Source: Flavobacteriaceae bacterium (GTDB lineage: Bacteria > Bacteroidota > Bacteroidia > Flavobacteriales > Flavobacteriaceae). Taken from it: DNA of 64,000 nt. The stretch is taken from assembly GCA_947456955.1 (NCBI GenBank), contig CANGTQ010000007.1, positions 60,487 to 124,486 of the forward strand, given 5' to 3'. The stretch's first letter is position 1; each line of letters opens with the position of its first letter. A program made the position numbers and the translations under genes. The notes beneath the pieces are model-generated. The model ran no database searches. It was given only the letters and a program-made list of their open reading frames with translations, and was not told the DNA's origin. This document shows, piece after piece, positions 10,982-19,678 of the stretch.

Positions 10982-11043
10982 TCAGAAAACAGAATTAAAT
11001 AATATATTTACAAAGAAAATGTTTTTTTCACAATTCTAACCTT

Positions 11044-11865
11044 ATGAACCGAATAGAATTAGCAACGCTGATTTTTGACCGACTTGTTTCTGAAAAGGAA
11101 CGTCTCAAGACTGAATTTCAGAATTCAGATTCAAGTATTGGTTATTTTTCTCTGGATGATTTGTTGCCCAATGATATTGCATTGCAAATTCATGCTGTTT
11201 TTCCAAAACCGGAAGAAATGGTTTTGAAGAAAAGCCTACGCGAAGACAAGTATGTGGCAGCTCAAATGAATTTGTATCATCCGTTGTTAGAGGAAATAAT
11301 CTATGCTTTTCAAGACGAAAGGGTAGTGATGGTTGTTGGCGAAATATGCAACATAATAAACCCAATTCCCGACCAAAATCTATATGCCGGTGGGATTTCT
11401 ATGATGGGAAAGAAACAGTTTCTGAATCCGCATTTAGACAATTCGCATGACAAAGACCGCAACTTGTGGCGCGTGTTAAATTTGTTGTATTATGTTACGC
11501 CAAATTGGGAAGAAACAAACGGCGGCAATTTGGAACTATGGCCAAATGGTTTGAAGCAGAAACAAATAACTATTCATAGTAAATTTAACCGATTGGTTGT
11601 GATGGAAACGCATAATAATTCATTGCATTCGGTTTCTCCAGTAGTTTTTGATGATTATCGTCGTTGTGTTTCTAATTATTATTTTGCGAATGAACCTTTG
11701 CAAGATTCAGATCGATTTCACGTCACTTCATTTCGTGGTCGTCCTGAAAATAAATTTTCTGATTTGGTTTTGCAACTGGACACTTTTTTGAGAATGACTT
11801 TGCGAAAAATATTCAAAAAAGGAATCAAAGAAAATCCACATGTTTATAAAAAGGACAAACACTGA
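11044..11865 (+). CDS. 2OG-Fe(II) oxygenase-like protein in polysaccharide locus
   Basis: NPHLDNSHDKDRNLWRVLNLLYYVTPNWEETNGGNLELWPNG...FNRLVVMETHNNSLHSVSPV...RRCVSNYYF; HxD...H plus R arrangement of prolyl-4-hydroxylase-like 2OG oxygenases. Confidence 0.8.
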   Translation: MNRIELATLIFDRLVSEKERLKTEFQNSDSSIGYFSLDDLLPNDIALQIHAVFPKPEEMVLKKSLREDKYVAAQMNLYHPLLEEIIYAFQDERVVMVVGEICNIINPIPDQNLYAGGISMMGKKQFLNPHLDNSHDKDRNLWRVLNLLYYVTPNWEETNGGNLELWPNGLKQKQITIHSKFNRLVVMETHNNSLHSVSPVVFDDYRRCVSNYYFANEPLQDSDRFHVTSFRGRPENKFSDLVLQLDTFLRMTLRKIFKKGIKENPHVYKKDKH

Positions 11866-13124
11866 TGAAGTCTTTTTTACTAAAATATAAATACCATTTT
11901 CTAATCATTTTTGTGGGTTTGTGTTGTTTGGAAGTGTTGAATTTCCTATTGCAATTAGACAAACAAATGCTGATTTATCCTGATTGTTCTAACTATTTAG
12001 AGTCAGCAAAAAAAATGTATCTGAAATTTACAGGTCATTACTATCGACCGATGTTGATGGCATTTATCACAGGAATTCCATATTTATTTGGAAGTTCTGA
12101 TGCTGGTATTTTCGAATGGAGTTTTGTGGTAAATGTGTTTTGCTGGTTTGGAACTTCCATTATTTTATTTGAAATTTTGAAGAGTTTTTTCAAAGAAAAA
12201 GTAGCTTTTTGGTTTGCAATGTTGCCTTTATTTATTCTGGGAAATATTATTTTGAATTATCATTTACTGACTGAAAATATATTTGTTTTTTTTACCATTC
12301 TTGCTTTTTATTTATTGTTCCAATATTATAAAACAGGTAAGTTTTGGTATTTATCTTTATCCTTATCGCTAGCATTATCGAGCATGCTCATAAAACCCGG
12401 AGCTAAGTTTTTTGGGATTGTTATGCTGTTGTTTTTTATCAAAGAAATTTTGAAGAACTACAAGCATAAAAGCATGATTTTTCTTTATGGAAGTTTTTTG
12501 ATGATAGTGATTCAGGTTGTGGGAATGAAGGTGCAATATGGTGATTTTACAATTAGTTATATTGATGGTGTAACCTATCATAATTATATCTGCAGCAAAG
12601 CCGAATGTTATAAAAACGGAAAAGAATACGAGCAAATCAACAATCCAAGAGCAGAATATTTATTTGGTTTGGACTTTACAGACCAGAAGAAAGTGGCATT
12701 AGAAGATTTAAAACAACAAATCAAGACTAATTTTTCAAATCTGGTGAAAGCCTATTTTTCTGATGTAATTGAGAATTCCAAAACCGGAAATGCATGCGTA
12801 GAAGATTTAAAGAATTATGAAAATAACCACTATTTTTCGTTTTGGAAATCATTTGTTTTCGATATTTCCAAATGGCAAAACAGACTATTTACTTTACTTG
12901 GATTAGTCTTATCAGTTTTCTTTTTATTCAAAGGATTTATAAAAGAAAAGGCATACTTTTTTGTTGCCTTTTTTGTTGCTTACATTATAATTTTATCCGG
13001 AATTTCCTGTGGGCAAGGCGATAGATTTCACCTCGTGACTTTTCCTTTTGTAATATTGCTTTTGGCTAAGTTTTTATCAGAAAAAAAACGACTTAAATCG
13101 TTTTTTGAAGCACTTCAAAAATAG
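11865..13124 (+). CDS. Polytopic membrane protein, possible GT-C/ArnT-like glycosyltransferase
   Basis: 419 aa with many predicted TM segments, translationally coupled to upstream gene, cluster context. Family not certain. Confidence 0.6.
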   Translation: MKSFLLKYKYHFLIIFVGLCCLEVLNFLLQLDKQMLIYPDCSNYLESAKKMYLKFTGHYYRPMLMAFITGIPYLFGSSDAGIFEWSFVVNVFCWFGTSIILFEILKSFFKEKVAFWFAMLPLFILGNIILNYHLLTENIFVFFTILAFYLLFQYYKTGKFWYLSLSLSLALSSMLIKPGAKFFGIVMLLFFIKEILKNYKHKSMIFLYGSFLMIVIQVVGMKVQYGDFTISYIDGVTYHNYICSKAECYKNGKEYEQINNPRAEYLFGLDFTDQKKVALEDLKQQIKTNFSNLVKAYFSDVIENSKTGNACVEDLKNYENNHYFSFWKSFVFDISKWQNRLFTLLGLVLSVFFLFKGFIKEKAYFFVAFFVAYIIILSGISCGQGDRFHLVTFPFVILLLAKFLSEKKRLKSFFEALQK

Positions 13125-13776
13125 TATTGTCTTCGCATTTCAGTGTCTTAGCTGGGAATTTCATAATCACAGCATAATCATGAGTGGCCATAATAACTGT
13201 TTTTCCGTTTTCATTGATTTTTTTCAAAACGCCTAAAACTTCAGCACTCGTTTGTGGATCTAGATTTCCTGTTGGTTCATCAGCTAAGATTAATTCAGGA
13301 TCATTCAATAAAGCACGGGCAATAGCCACTCTTTGTTGTTCTCCTCCTGAAAGTTGGTGTGGCATTTTATTCGTCAGACCGACCATACCAACACGTTGCA
13401 AAACATCATCAATTTTAACCTGCATTTCAGTTTTGTCTGTCCAGCCTGTTGCTTTTAATACAAACAACATATTCTCGTTTACATTTCTGTCAGGCAATAA
13501 TTGAAAATCCTGAAAAACAATCCCGATTTTTCTTCTCAAAAACGGTATGTCATTTTCTTTCAGATTTAATAAATCATAGCCAACAATATTTCCCGAACCT
13601 TCAGTTAGAGGCAAATCACCATAAAGTGTTTTCATAAAACTACTTTTACCTGTTCCGGTTTTACCAATAATATAGAGGAATTCACCTTCTTTAACTTCAA
13701 GATTTATTTGTGATAAAATCACTCTATTTTCTTGGTAAATCGTTACATTCTTTAGAGATAAAACAGTTTCTGACAT
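13093..13776 (-). CDS. ftsE: ABC transporter ATP-binding protein, FtsE-like
   Basis: Walker [18 protein letters not shown], signature [33 protein letters not shown]; closest pattern FtsE. Confidence 0.8.
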   Translation of the reverse strand: MSETVLSLKNVTIYQENRVILSQINLEVKEGEFLYIIGKTGTGKSSFMKTLYGDLPLTEGSGNIVGYDLLNLKENDIPFLRRKIGIVFQDFQLLPDRNVNENMLFVLKATGWTDKTEMQVKIDDVLQRVGMVGLTNKMPHQLSGGEQQRVAIARALLNDPELILADEPTGNLDPQTSAEVLGVLKKINENGKTVIMATHDYAVIMKFPAKTLKCEDNTIFEVLQKTI

Positions 13777-13862
13777 GGGTAATTAGTTTATTGGGTAAAT
13801 GTAATAAGATAAGGTTTGTATTCAAAATTATTTTCTAAAATAACTTAATGCATAATCAGAAA

Positions 13863-13949
13863 ATAGAAAATAGACGGATAGATGATAGACAAATAATTTG
13901 CGGTCCATAATAACGTATCTATTATCTCTTTGTCTTTTATCTATTATCT
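13863..13949. repeat. Inverted heptamer arrays (ATAGAxx arm / TATCTxx arm)
   Basis: ATAGAAA ATAGACG GATAGAT GATAGAC (13863-13890) versus GTATCTA TTATCTC TTTGTCT TTTATCT ATTATCT (13915-13949). Confidence 0.8.
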
Positions 13950-14045
13950 ATAAAAAAATGTTTACAACAATGTTTATAATAAATGAAGTTGTTTTTACGT
14001 TATAGGCTTTAGGATACTATTTTTGAATAAATTAAAATAAAAACC

Positions 14046-17000
14046 ATGCGCAACGTTTTAATGTTATTTTTTCTGTTTTTTATGGCTGAAATACCACAAA
14101 TTTCAGCACAGCAATCCGCCATTTACACTAACAGTTTGTTTGAATTTGACAATGCGTTTAAATTGTTTAAAGACAAGCAGTATCAATCGGCTCAAATACT
14201 TTTTGAAAAGGTAAAGCAAAACAATAATTCACAAGATGTTCAGGCTGACTGTGCCTATTATATCGGAATTTGTGCCATTCATTTAAACCAAAATAATGCG
14301 GATGAATTGATTGAAAAATTCATTAAGGATTACCCAACAAGTTCCAAAACAAATCAAGCCTACATCGAAGTAGCGCAATATTATTTTGAACAGGGAAAAT
14401 TTCCACAAGCGTTACAATATTTTGACAAAGTCGATGAGAATGCGATGACATATGAGCAAACTGAAAAATATTCTTTCCAAAAAGGATACGCATATTTCAC
14501 GGCAGGCGATAAAATAACAGCAGCCGATTATTTTAATAAAGTAATTAATTCTAAAGTATATGGAACGCAAGCCAATTATTATTTAGGGTTTATGCAATAT
14601 GAAGGAAACAATTATCAAGAGGCTAATAAGTATTTCCAAAAAGTAGAAGGCGAAGAAAAGTATTCGGATAAATTATCGTATTTTAAAGCAGATATGGCTT
14701 TCAAGGAAGGTAGTTTCCAAAAAGCTATTGATGCCGGTCTTGCTGCCATGCCAAAATCGAACGCTTCCGAAAAATCAGAATTAAACAAAATCATTGGCGA
14801 AAGCTATTTTAATTTACAGCAATACGATAAAGCATTACCCTATTTAAAAGAGTTTAAAGGCAAAAAAGGCAAATGGAGTAATACTGATTTTTACCAATTA
14901 GGTTATACGTATTACATGCAAAAGGATTATGAAAATGCGATATCGCAATTCAATAAAATCATTGACGGAAACGATTCGGTAGCTCAAAACGCTTATTATC
15001 ATTTGGGTGAATGCTACTTCAAAACCGATAAAAAACAACAAGCATTAAACGCTTTCAAAAGCGCTTCGGAGATGGATTTCGATAAAAAAATTCAAGAAGA
15101 TGCCAATTTGAATTATGCTAAATTGAGTTACGAAATCGGAAATTCATTCCAAAGTGTGCCGGATGTGTTGACTTCGTTTTTGAATAAATACCCAAATTCT
15201 CCAAACAAAACCGAAATTGAAACTTTATTGATTAACTCTTATATCACTTCTAAGAATTATAAAGATGCTTTGACATTATTGGAAAAAAATAATTCACCTG
15301 AAAACAAAGTAGCTTACCAAAAAGTATTGTTTTATAGGGGAATTGAATTGTATACCGATGGAAATTACCAGGAAGCATTGAGCATGTTTAAGAAATCAAT
15401 TGCCAATCAGAAAAATGAGAAAATAACGGCTCGTGCCACATTCTGGAAAGGGGAAACCGAGTATGGTTTAGATAATTTTGGTGATGCTTTACAGAGTTTC
15501 AAACAATTTGAAAGTTTGGCTGAAGCTAAAACAACTCCGGAAAACAAGAACATTAATTATAATATTGCTTACGCTTATTTTAAACAAAAAGAGTACGATC
15601 AAGCCGGAAATTATTTTCAAAAATATGTTGATGGCCCTAAAGATGATAAAGTGCGTTTGAATGATGCTTATCTAAGATTAGGGGATTCACGATATGTTTC
15701 TGCTAAGTATTGGCCCGCAATGGATGCCTACAACAAAGCCATCGACATGAAAGGAATTGATGCCGATTATGCTGCCTTCCAAAAAGCGTTGAGCTACGGA
15801 TTTGTGGGTAAAACCGACAAAAAAATTGATGATTTTAATTCGTTTCTGGCAAAATTTAAAACTTCACAATATCGTGATGATGCTTTGTTCGAATTAGGAA
15901 ATACATACGTAACCGAAAATAAAACCGATTTAGCAATTAAAACGTATGACCAGTTATTGAGCGAATTCAAAAACGGTTCGTTTGCTTCAAAAGCGATATT
16001 ACGTCAGGGATTGATTTATTATAACACACAAAAAGATGAATCGGCTATCGCTAAATTTAAAGAAGTGGCCGCTAAATATCCGAGAACTCCCGAAGCTTTA
16101 GAAGCCGTTTCTACAGCAAGATTGGTTTATATGGATAACGGAAAAGTGAATGAATATGCAGCTTGGGTGAGAACTTTGGATTTCGTAGAAGTGTCGGATG
16201 CCGATTTAGATAACGATACTTATGAAGCAGCAGAAAAGCAATTTTTGCAAAACAATACGAAGCAGGCTATCACGAGTTTGAGCGGTTATGTTTCCCAATT
16301 TCCAAATGGAATTCATGCTTTGAAAGCCAATTTTTATTTGGCACAATCACTTTACACTGACGGAAAAGAAAGCAATGCTGTTCCAAATTATGAATTTGTC
16401 ATCAGCAAACCAAGAAACGAATTTACCGAGCAGTCATTAGCGCGTTTATGTGAAATTCATTTGAAAAAAGATGATTATACGAAAGCGGTTCCGGTGCTGC
16501 AACGTTTAGAAACCGAAGCCGATTTTCCGCAAAACGTAACCTTTGCGCAAGCCAATTTGATGCGTTCGTATTACGACCAAAAAGATTATGCCAATGCGGT
16601 TGTTTATGCCGATAAAGTTTTAGCAAATCCAAAAACAGATAATAAAATAAAAAGTGATGCTCAAATTATTGTTGCCCGTGCTGCGATAAAAGTGAACGAT
16701 GAACAAAAAGCTAGAGTGGCTTACGCCAAATTGTTAACCATTGCCAAAGGAGAATTAGCTGCTGAAGCGTTGTACTATGAGGCGCATTTTAAGAATAAAG
16801 ATGGCAAGTACGATGAATCTAATAAAACAGTTCAAAAATTAGCTAAAGATTATTCGGGTTATAAATATTTTGGAGCCAAAGGTTTGATTGTAATGGCAAA
16901 AAACTATTACCAATTGAAAGATAATTTTAGCGCGACTTCTATTTTAGACAGCGTAATAAAAAATTTCAAGGAATTCGATGACGTTGTTGCTGAAGCACAA

Positions 17001-17060
17001 ACCGAATTGAACCTGATTAAAGGCGAAGCAGCAAAAACAAATTCATCATTAACAGAATAA
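14046..17060 (+). CDS. Large tetratricopeptide-repeat protein (secreted/envelope)
   Basis: 1004 aa, signal peptide, many TPR units (YQSAQILFEKV, FPQALQYFDKV, YENAISQFNKII, YQEALSMFKKSI). Confidence 0.9.
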   Translation: MRNVLMLFFLFFMAEIPQISAQQSAIYTNSLFEFDNAFKLFKDKQYQSAQILFEKVKQNNNSQDVQADCAYYIGICAIHLNQNNADELIEKFIKDYPTSSKTNQAYIEVAQYYFEQGKFPQALQYFDKVDENAMTYEQTEKYSFQKGYAYFTAGDKITAADYFNKVINSKVYGTQANYYLGFMQYEGNNYQEANKYFQKVEGEEKYSDKLSYFKADMAFKEGSFQKAIDAGLAAMPKSNASEKSELNKIIGESYFNLQQYDKALPYLKEFKGKKGKWSNTDFYQLGYTYYMQKDYENAISQFNKIIDGNDSVAQNAYYHLGECYFKTDKKQQALNAFKSASEMDFDKKIQEDANLNYAKLSYEIGNSFQSVPDVLTSFLNKYPNSPNKTEIETLLINSYITSKNYKDALTLLEKNNSPENKVAYQKVLFYRGIELYTDGNYQEALSMFKKSIANQKNEKITARATFWKGETEYGLDNFGDALQSFKQFESLAEAKTTPENKNINYNIAYAYFKQKEYDQAGNYFQKYVDGPKDDKVRLNDAYLRLGDSRYVSAKYWPAMDAYNKAIDMKGIDADYAAFQKALSYGFVGKTDKKIDDFNSFLAKFKTSQYRDDALFELGNTYVTENKTDLAIKTYDQLLSEFKNGSFASKAILRQGLIYYNTQKDESAIAKFKEVAAKYPRTPEALEAVSTARLVYMDNGKVNEYAAWVRTLDFVEVSDADLDNDTYEAAEKQFLQNNTKQAITSLSGYVSQFPNGIHALKANFYLAQSLYTDGKESNAVPNYEFVISKPRNEFTEQSLARLCEIHLKKDDYTKAVPVLQRLETEADFPQNVTFAQANLMRSYYDQKDYANAVVYADKVLANPKTDNKIKSDAQIIVARAAIKVNDEQKARVAYAKLLTIAKGELAAEALYYEAHFKNKDGKYDESNKTVQKLAKDYSGYKYFGAKGLIVMAKNYYQLKDNFSATSILDSVIKNFKEFDDVVAEAQTELNLIKGEAAKTNSSLTE

Positions 17061-17065
17061 AAAAA

Positions 17066-17230
17066 ATCTCTGTGTAACAAAACAATTTCACAGAGCCACA
17101 CAAAGAAAAATGAAGATACACAGAGGTTTTTTAATATCAATCTCTGTGAATCTCAAAAAGAAAAAATCAAATAAAACTCTGTGACTCGAGCCCGAAGGGC
17201 GAACTGACGAAGTAATCTCTGTGTAACAAC
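17066..17230. repeat. Multiple CTCTGTG(TAAC)/CACAGAG units, mixed orientations
   Basis: ctctgtgtaac, cacagag, acacagag, ctctgtgaa, ctctgtgactc, ctctgtgtaac between the TPR and TBDR-like genes. Confidence 0.8.
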
Positions 17231-17238
17231 ATCTAAAT

Positions 17239-18963
17239 ATGAAACAAGTAAAATTTATAATAATAGCATTTCTTTTGACCCAACTTTCCTTTTCCCAAAA
17301 GAAAGACGACAACATTGGAACCGAAGTAGTAAATGTGGTAAAACCTTATACGCCAACAATTTCTGACGCATTTAAAGTAAAAGAAACACCAACTTTGGAT
17401 GACGATGATACTTCGAAAAAAGAAAACATTCAGTACACTATTTTCTCTTTTCCTGTGGCTTCTACTTTCGCACCTTCAAAAGGAAAAGCAGCTAATGTAG
17501 ACAAGAGTGCTCAAGAAAAAATATACAGTAACTATTTGACTTTAGGAGCGGGAAATTTCGGTACGATCAACGCCGAACTTTTTGTTACCGAAAACATCAG
17601 CAACACCGATTATTTTGGTGGAATGTTACGTCACAGTTCGTCTCAAGGCGGAATAAAAGATGTGGTTTTGGATGATAAATTCTTCAATACAGCGTTAGAT
17701 TTAACCTACGGAAGCAGAACAAAAGCAATGTCTTGGAATGCTGATTTAGGCTATCAAAATCAAGTATACAATTGGTACGGAATTTATCCTGGGCTATTAT
17801 CTGACGCAACTATTGAAACCATTGATGAACAACAAACCTATCACACTTTATATTTAGGTGGTAGATTAGGATTAGATAATATTTTAAAAGAAAGCACATT
17901 TAAATTCACCCGTTTTTGGGATGCTTTTGGTTCGGCCGAAAATCGTTTTGTAGCCAAACCTTCTCTAGAGTTTGATTTCGTTGAGCAAAAAATAAGAACC
18001 GATTTTGTATTGGATTATATCAGTGGATCTTTTGATCAGAATTTAGACAAAACAGCTTCCATAAAATACGGTTTTACCAATGTTGGATTTCAACCAAGTA
18101 TCAAAATTCACAAAGATGATTTAACAATTAATGCCGGCGTAGGTTTATTTTACAGCGCTGCACAGGAAGCTGGAGAAAGTAAATTCTTTGTTTATCCTCA
18201 GGTTACAGGTTCGTATAAAATTGTTGGCGATTTGATGATTCTCTATGCTGGTTTGGAAGGAACATTACAGCAAAATTCCTATCATGATTTTGTACAAGAT
18301 AATTTCTTTGTTTCTCCAACACTTGCTGTTGCTCCTACTGATCAGAAGTTTGATATCTATGCCGGATTAAAAGGGAAGTTGGCAAGCAGTATTAGTTATA
18401 ACATTCGCGGATCATACAAAAATGAAGATGGGAAAGCATTATTCAGAAGCAATATTTATAATCTATCTAACGCTAATACTGATGGATATACTTATTCCAA
18501 TTCCTTTGACGTAGTATATGATAAAGTAAAAACGGTAAGTTTCTTTGGTGAATTGAAAGCTGATTTTTCAAAAAATGTCTCTTTTGGTATCAACGGAACG
18601 TTTAGTAGTTATTCGACTAATGACCAACCAGAAGCATGGAATTTACCGGCTATAAAACTAGCATCAACGATTGATGTTAACATCACACCAAAATGGTATG
18701 CTGGAACGAGTTTGTTCTTTGTAGGAGAAAGAAAAGATGTTTTCAGACAAGCTACAGTAACGCTTCCTTTTCCACCGGATGAAAACATTACATTAAAAAG
18801 CTTTTTTGATTTGAATGCGCATGTTGGATTTAAATATAGTGAGCGTTTGACATTCTTCTTAAAAGGAAACAATTTGGCCAATCAGGATTACCAAAGATGG
18901 TTGAATTACCCGGTGCAGGGTTTACAGATATTGGGTGGCGCGAGTTATAAATTTGATTTTTAA
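17239..18963 (+). CDS. TonB-dependent receptor-like outer-membrane beta-barrel protein
   Basis: Signal peptide, beta-barrel-like repeats, C-terminal FKYSERLTFFLKGNNLANQDYQRWLNYPVQGLQILGGASYKFDF typical of TBDR barrels; no obvious plug in the 574 aa. Confidence 0.78.
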   Translation: MKQVKFIIIAFLLTQLSFSQKKDDNIGTEVVNVVKPYTPTISDAFKVKETPTLDDDDTSKKENIQYTIFSFPVASTFAPSKGKAANVDKSAQEKIYSNYLTLGAGNFGTINAELFVTENISNTDYFGGMLRHSSSQGGIKDVVLDDKFFNTALDLTYGSRTKAMSWNADLGYQNQVYNWYGIYPGLLSDATIETIDEQQTYHTLYLGGRLGLDNILKESTFKFTRFWDAFGSAENRFVAKPSLEFDFVEQKIRTDFVLDYISGSFDQNLDKTASIKYGFTNVGFQPSIKIHKDDLTINAGVGLFYSAAQEAGESKFFVYPQVTGSYKIVGDLMILYAGLEGTLQQNSYHDFVQDNFFVSPTLAVAPTDQKFDIYAGLKGKLASSISYNIRGSYKNEDGKALFRSNIYNLSNANTDGYTYSNSFDVVYDKVKTVSFFGELKADFSKNVSFGINGTFSSYSTNDQPEAWNLPAIKLASTIDVNITPKWYAGTSLFFVGERKDVFRQATVTLPFPPDENITLKSFFDLNAHVGFKYSERLTFFLKGNNLANQDYQRWLNYPVQGLQILGGASYKFDF

Positions 18964-18969
18964 TTTTCC

Positions 18970-19065
18970 TAACCGCAAAGTTCGCTAAGAATCCGCTAAG
19001 CACGCAGTTTTTTAATAGTAATTCTTGGCGAACTTTGCGTAAAACCTTGCGCCCTTTGCGGTTAA
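18970..19065. repeat. Inverted repeat of CGCAAAG/CTTTGCG-type units between the TBDR-like gene and the GreA-like gene
   Basis: aaccgcaaagttcgctaagaatccgctaagcacgcag ... cttggcgaactttgcgtaaaaccttgcgccctttgcggtt, ending just before ATG 19071. Confidence 0.85.
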
Positions 19066-19070
19066 ATAAA

Positions 19071-19520
19071 ATGACTTTAAAACAACAGACTCTACTTCGC
19101 TACAAAGAAATGCTACAGGACCGAATAGATGTTTTCCAGGACATGATTTCAGGTTTGACTTTAGATGCGCAAAACGATGCTAAAGGTTCGGCTGGTGACA
19201 AACATGAAACAGCGCTTTCAATGATGCATCTGGAGCAGGAAAAACTAAATCATAAACTCAAGGAAATCCTAGAACAAAAAGCTATTCTAGATAAAATTGA
19301 TGCTTCTCAAACACATAAAAAAGTTGCCTTGGGAAGTTTGGTAAAATCTAATGGAATGTTATTATTCATAAGTACCGCTTTGCCAAAATTAAGTATTGAA
19401 AACAAAACCATTTTTGCACTTTCGCCACAATCGCCATTGGGATGTAAATTGATGGGGAATGAAGTTGGGTTTGAATTTGATATGAATGGAAAACCGTATA
19501 CTATTGAAAGCGTTATATAA
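19071..19520 (+). CDS. Small GreA/GreB-like coiled-coil protein, uncharacterised
   Basis: MTLKQQTLLRYKEMLQDRIDVFQDMISGLTLDAQNDAKGSAGDKHETALSMMHLEQEKLNHKLKEILEQKAILDKID...ALSPQSPLGCKLMGNEVGFEF; GreA-like coiled coil followed by small C-terminal domain. ATG at 19071 preferred. Confidence 0.6.
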   Translation: MTLKQQTLLRYKEMLQDRIDVFQDMISGLTLDAQNDAKGSAGDKHETALSMMHLEQEKLNHKLKEILEQKAILDKIDASQTHKKVALGSLVKSNGMLLFISTALPKLSIENKTIFALSPQSPLGCKLMGNEVGFEFDMNGKPYTIESVI

Positions 19521-19678
19521 CATTTTCTAACTCCAAACAACATTTTTTAAGTTTTATACTTTCATAATATAATTGTATTTATATTTTTAGTTATAATTTA
19601 TAATTAAATAACTAAATATATTTTCCATTTATAACTTTTATTTCACCTTTGTCCAACTAAAAAAATAATAGTATTATT

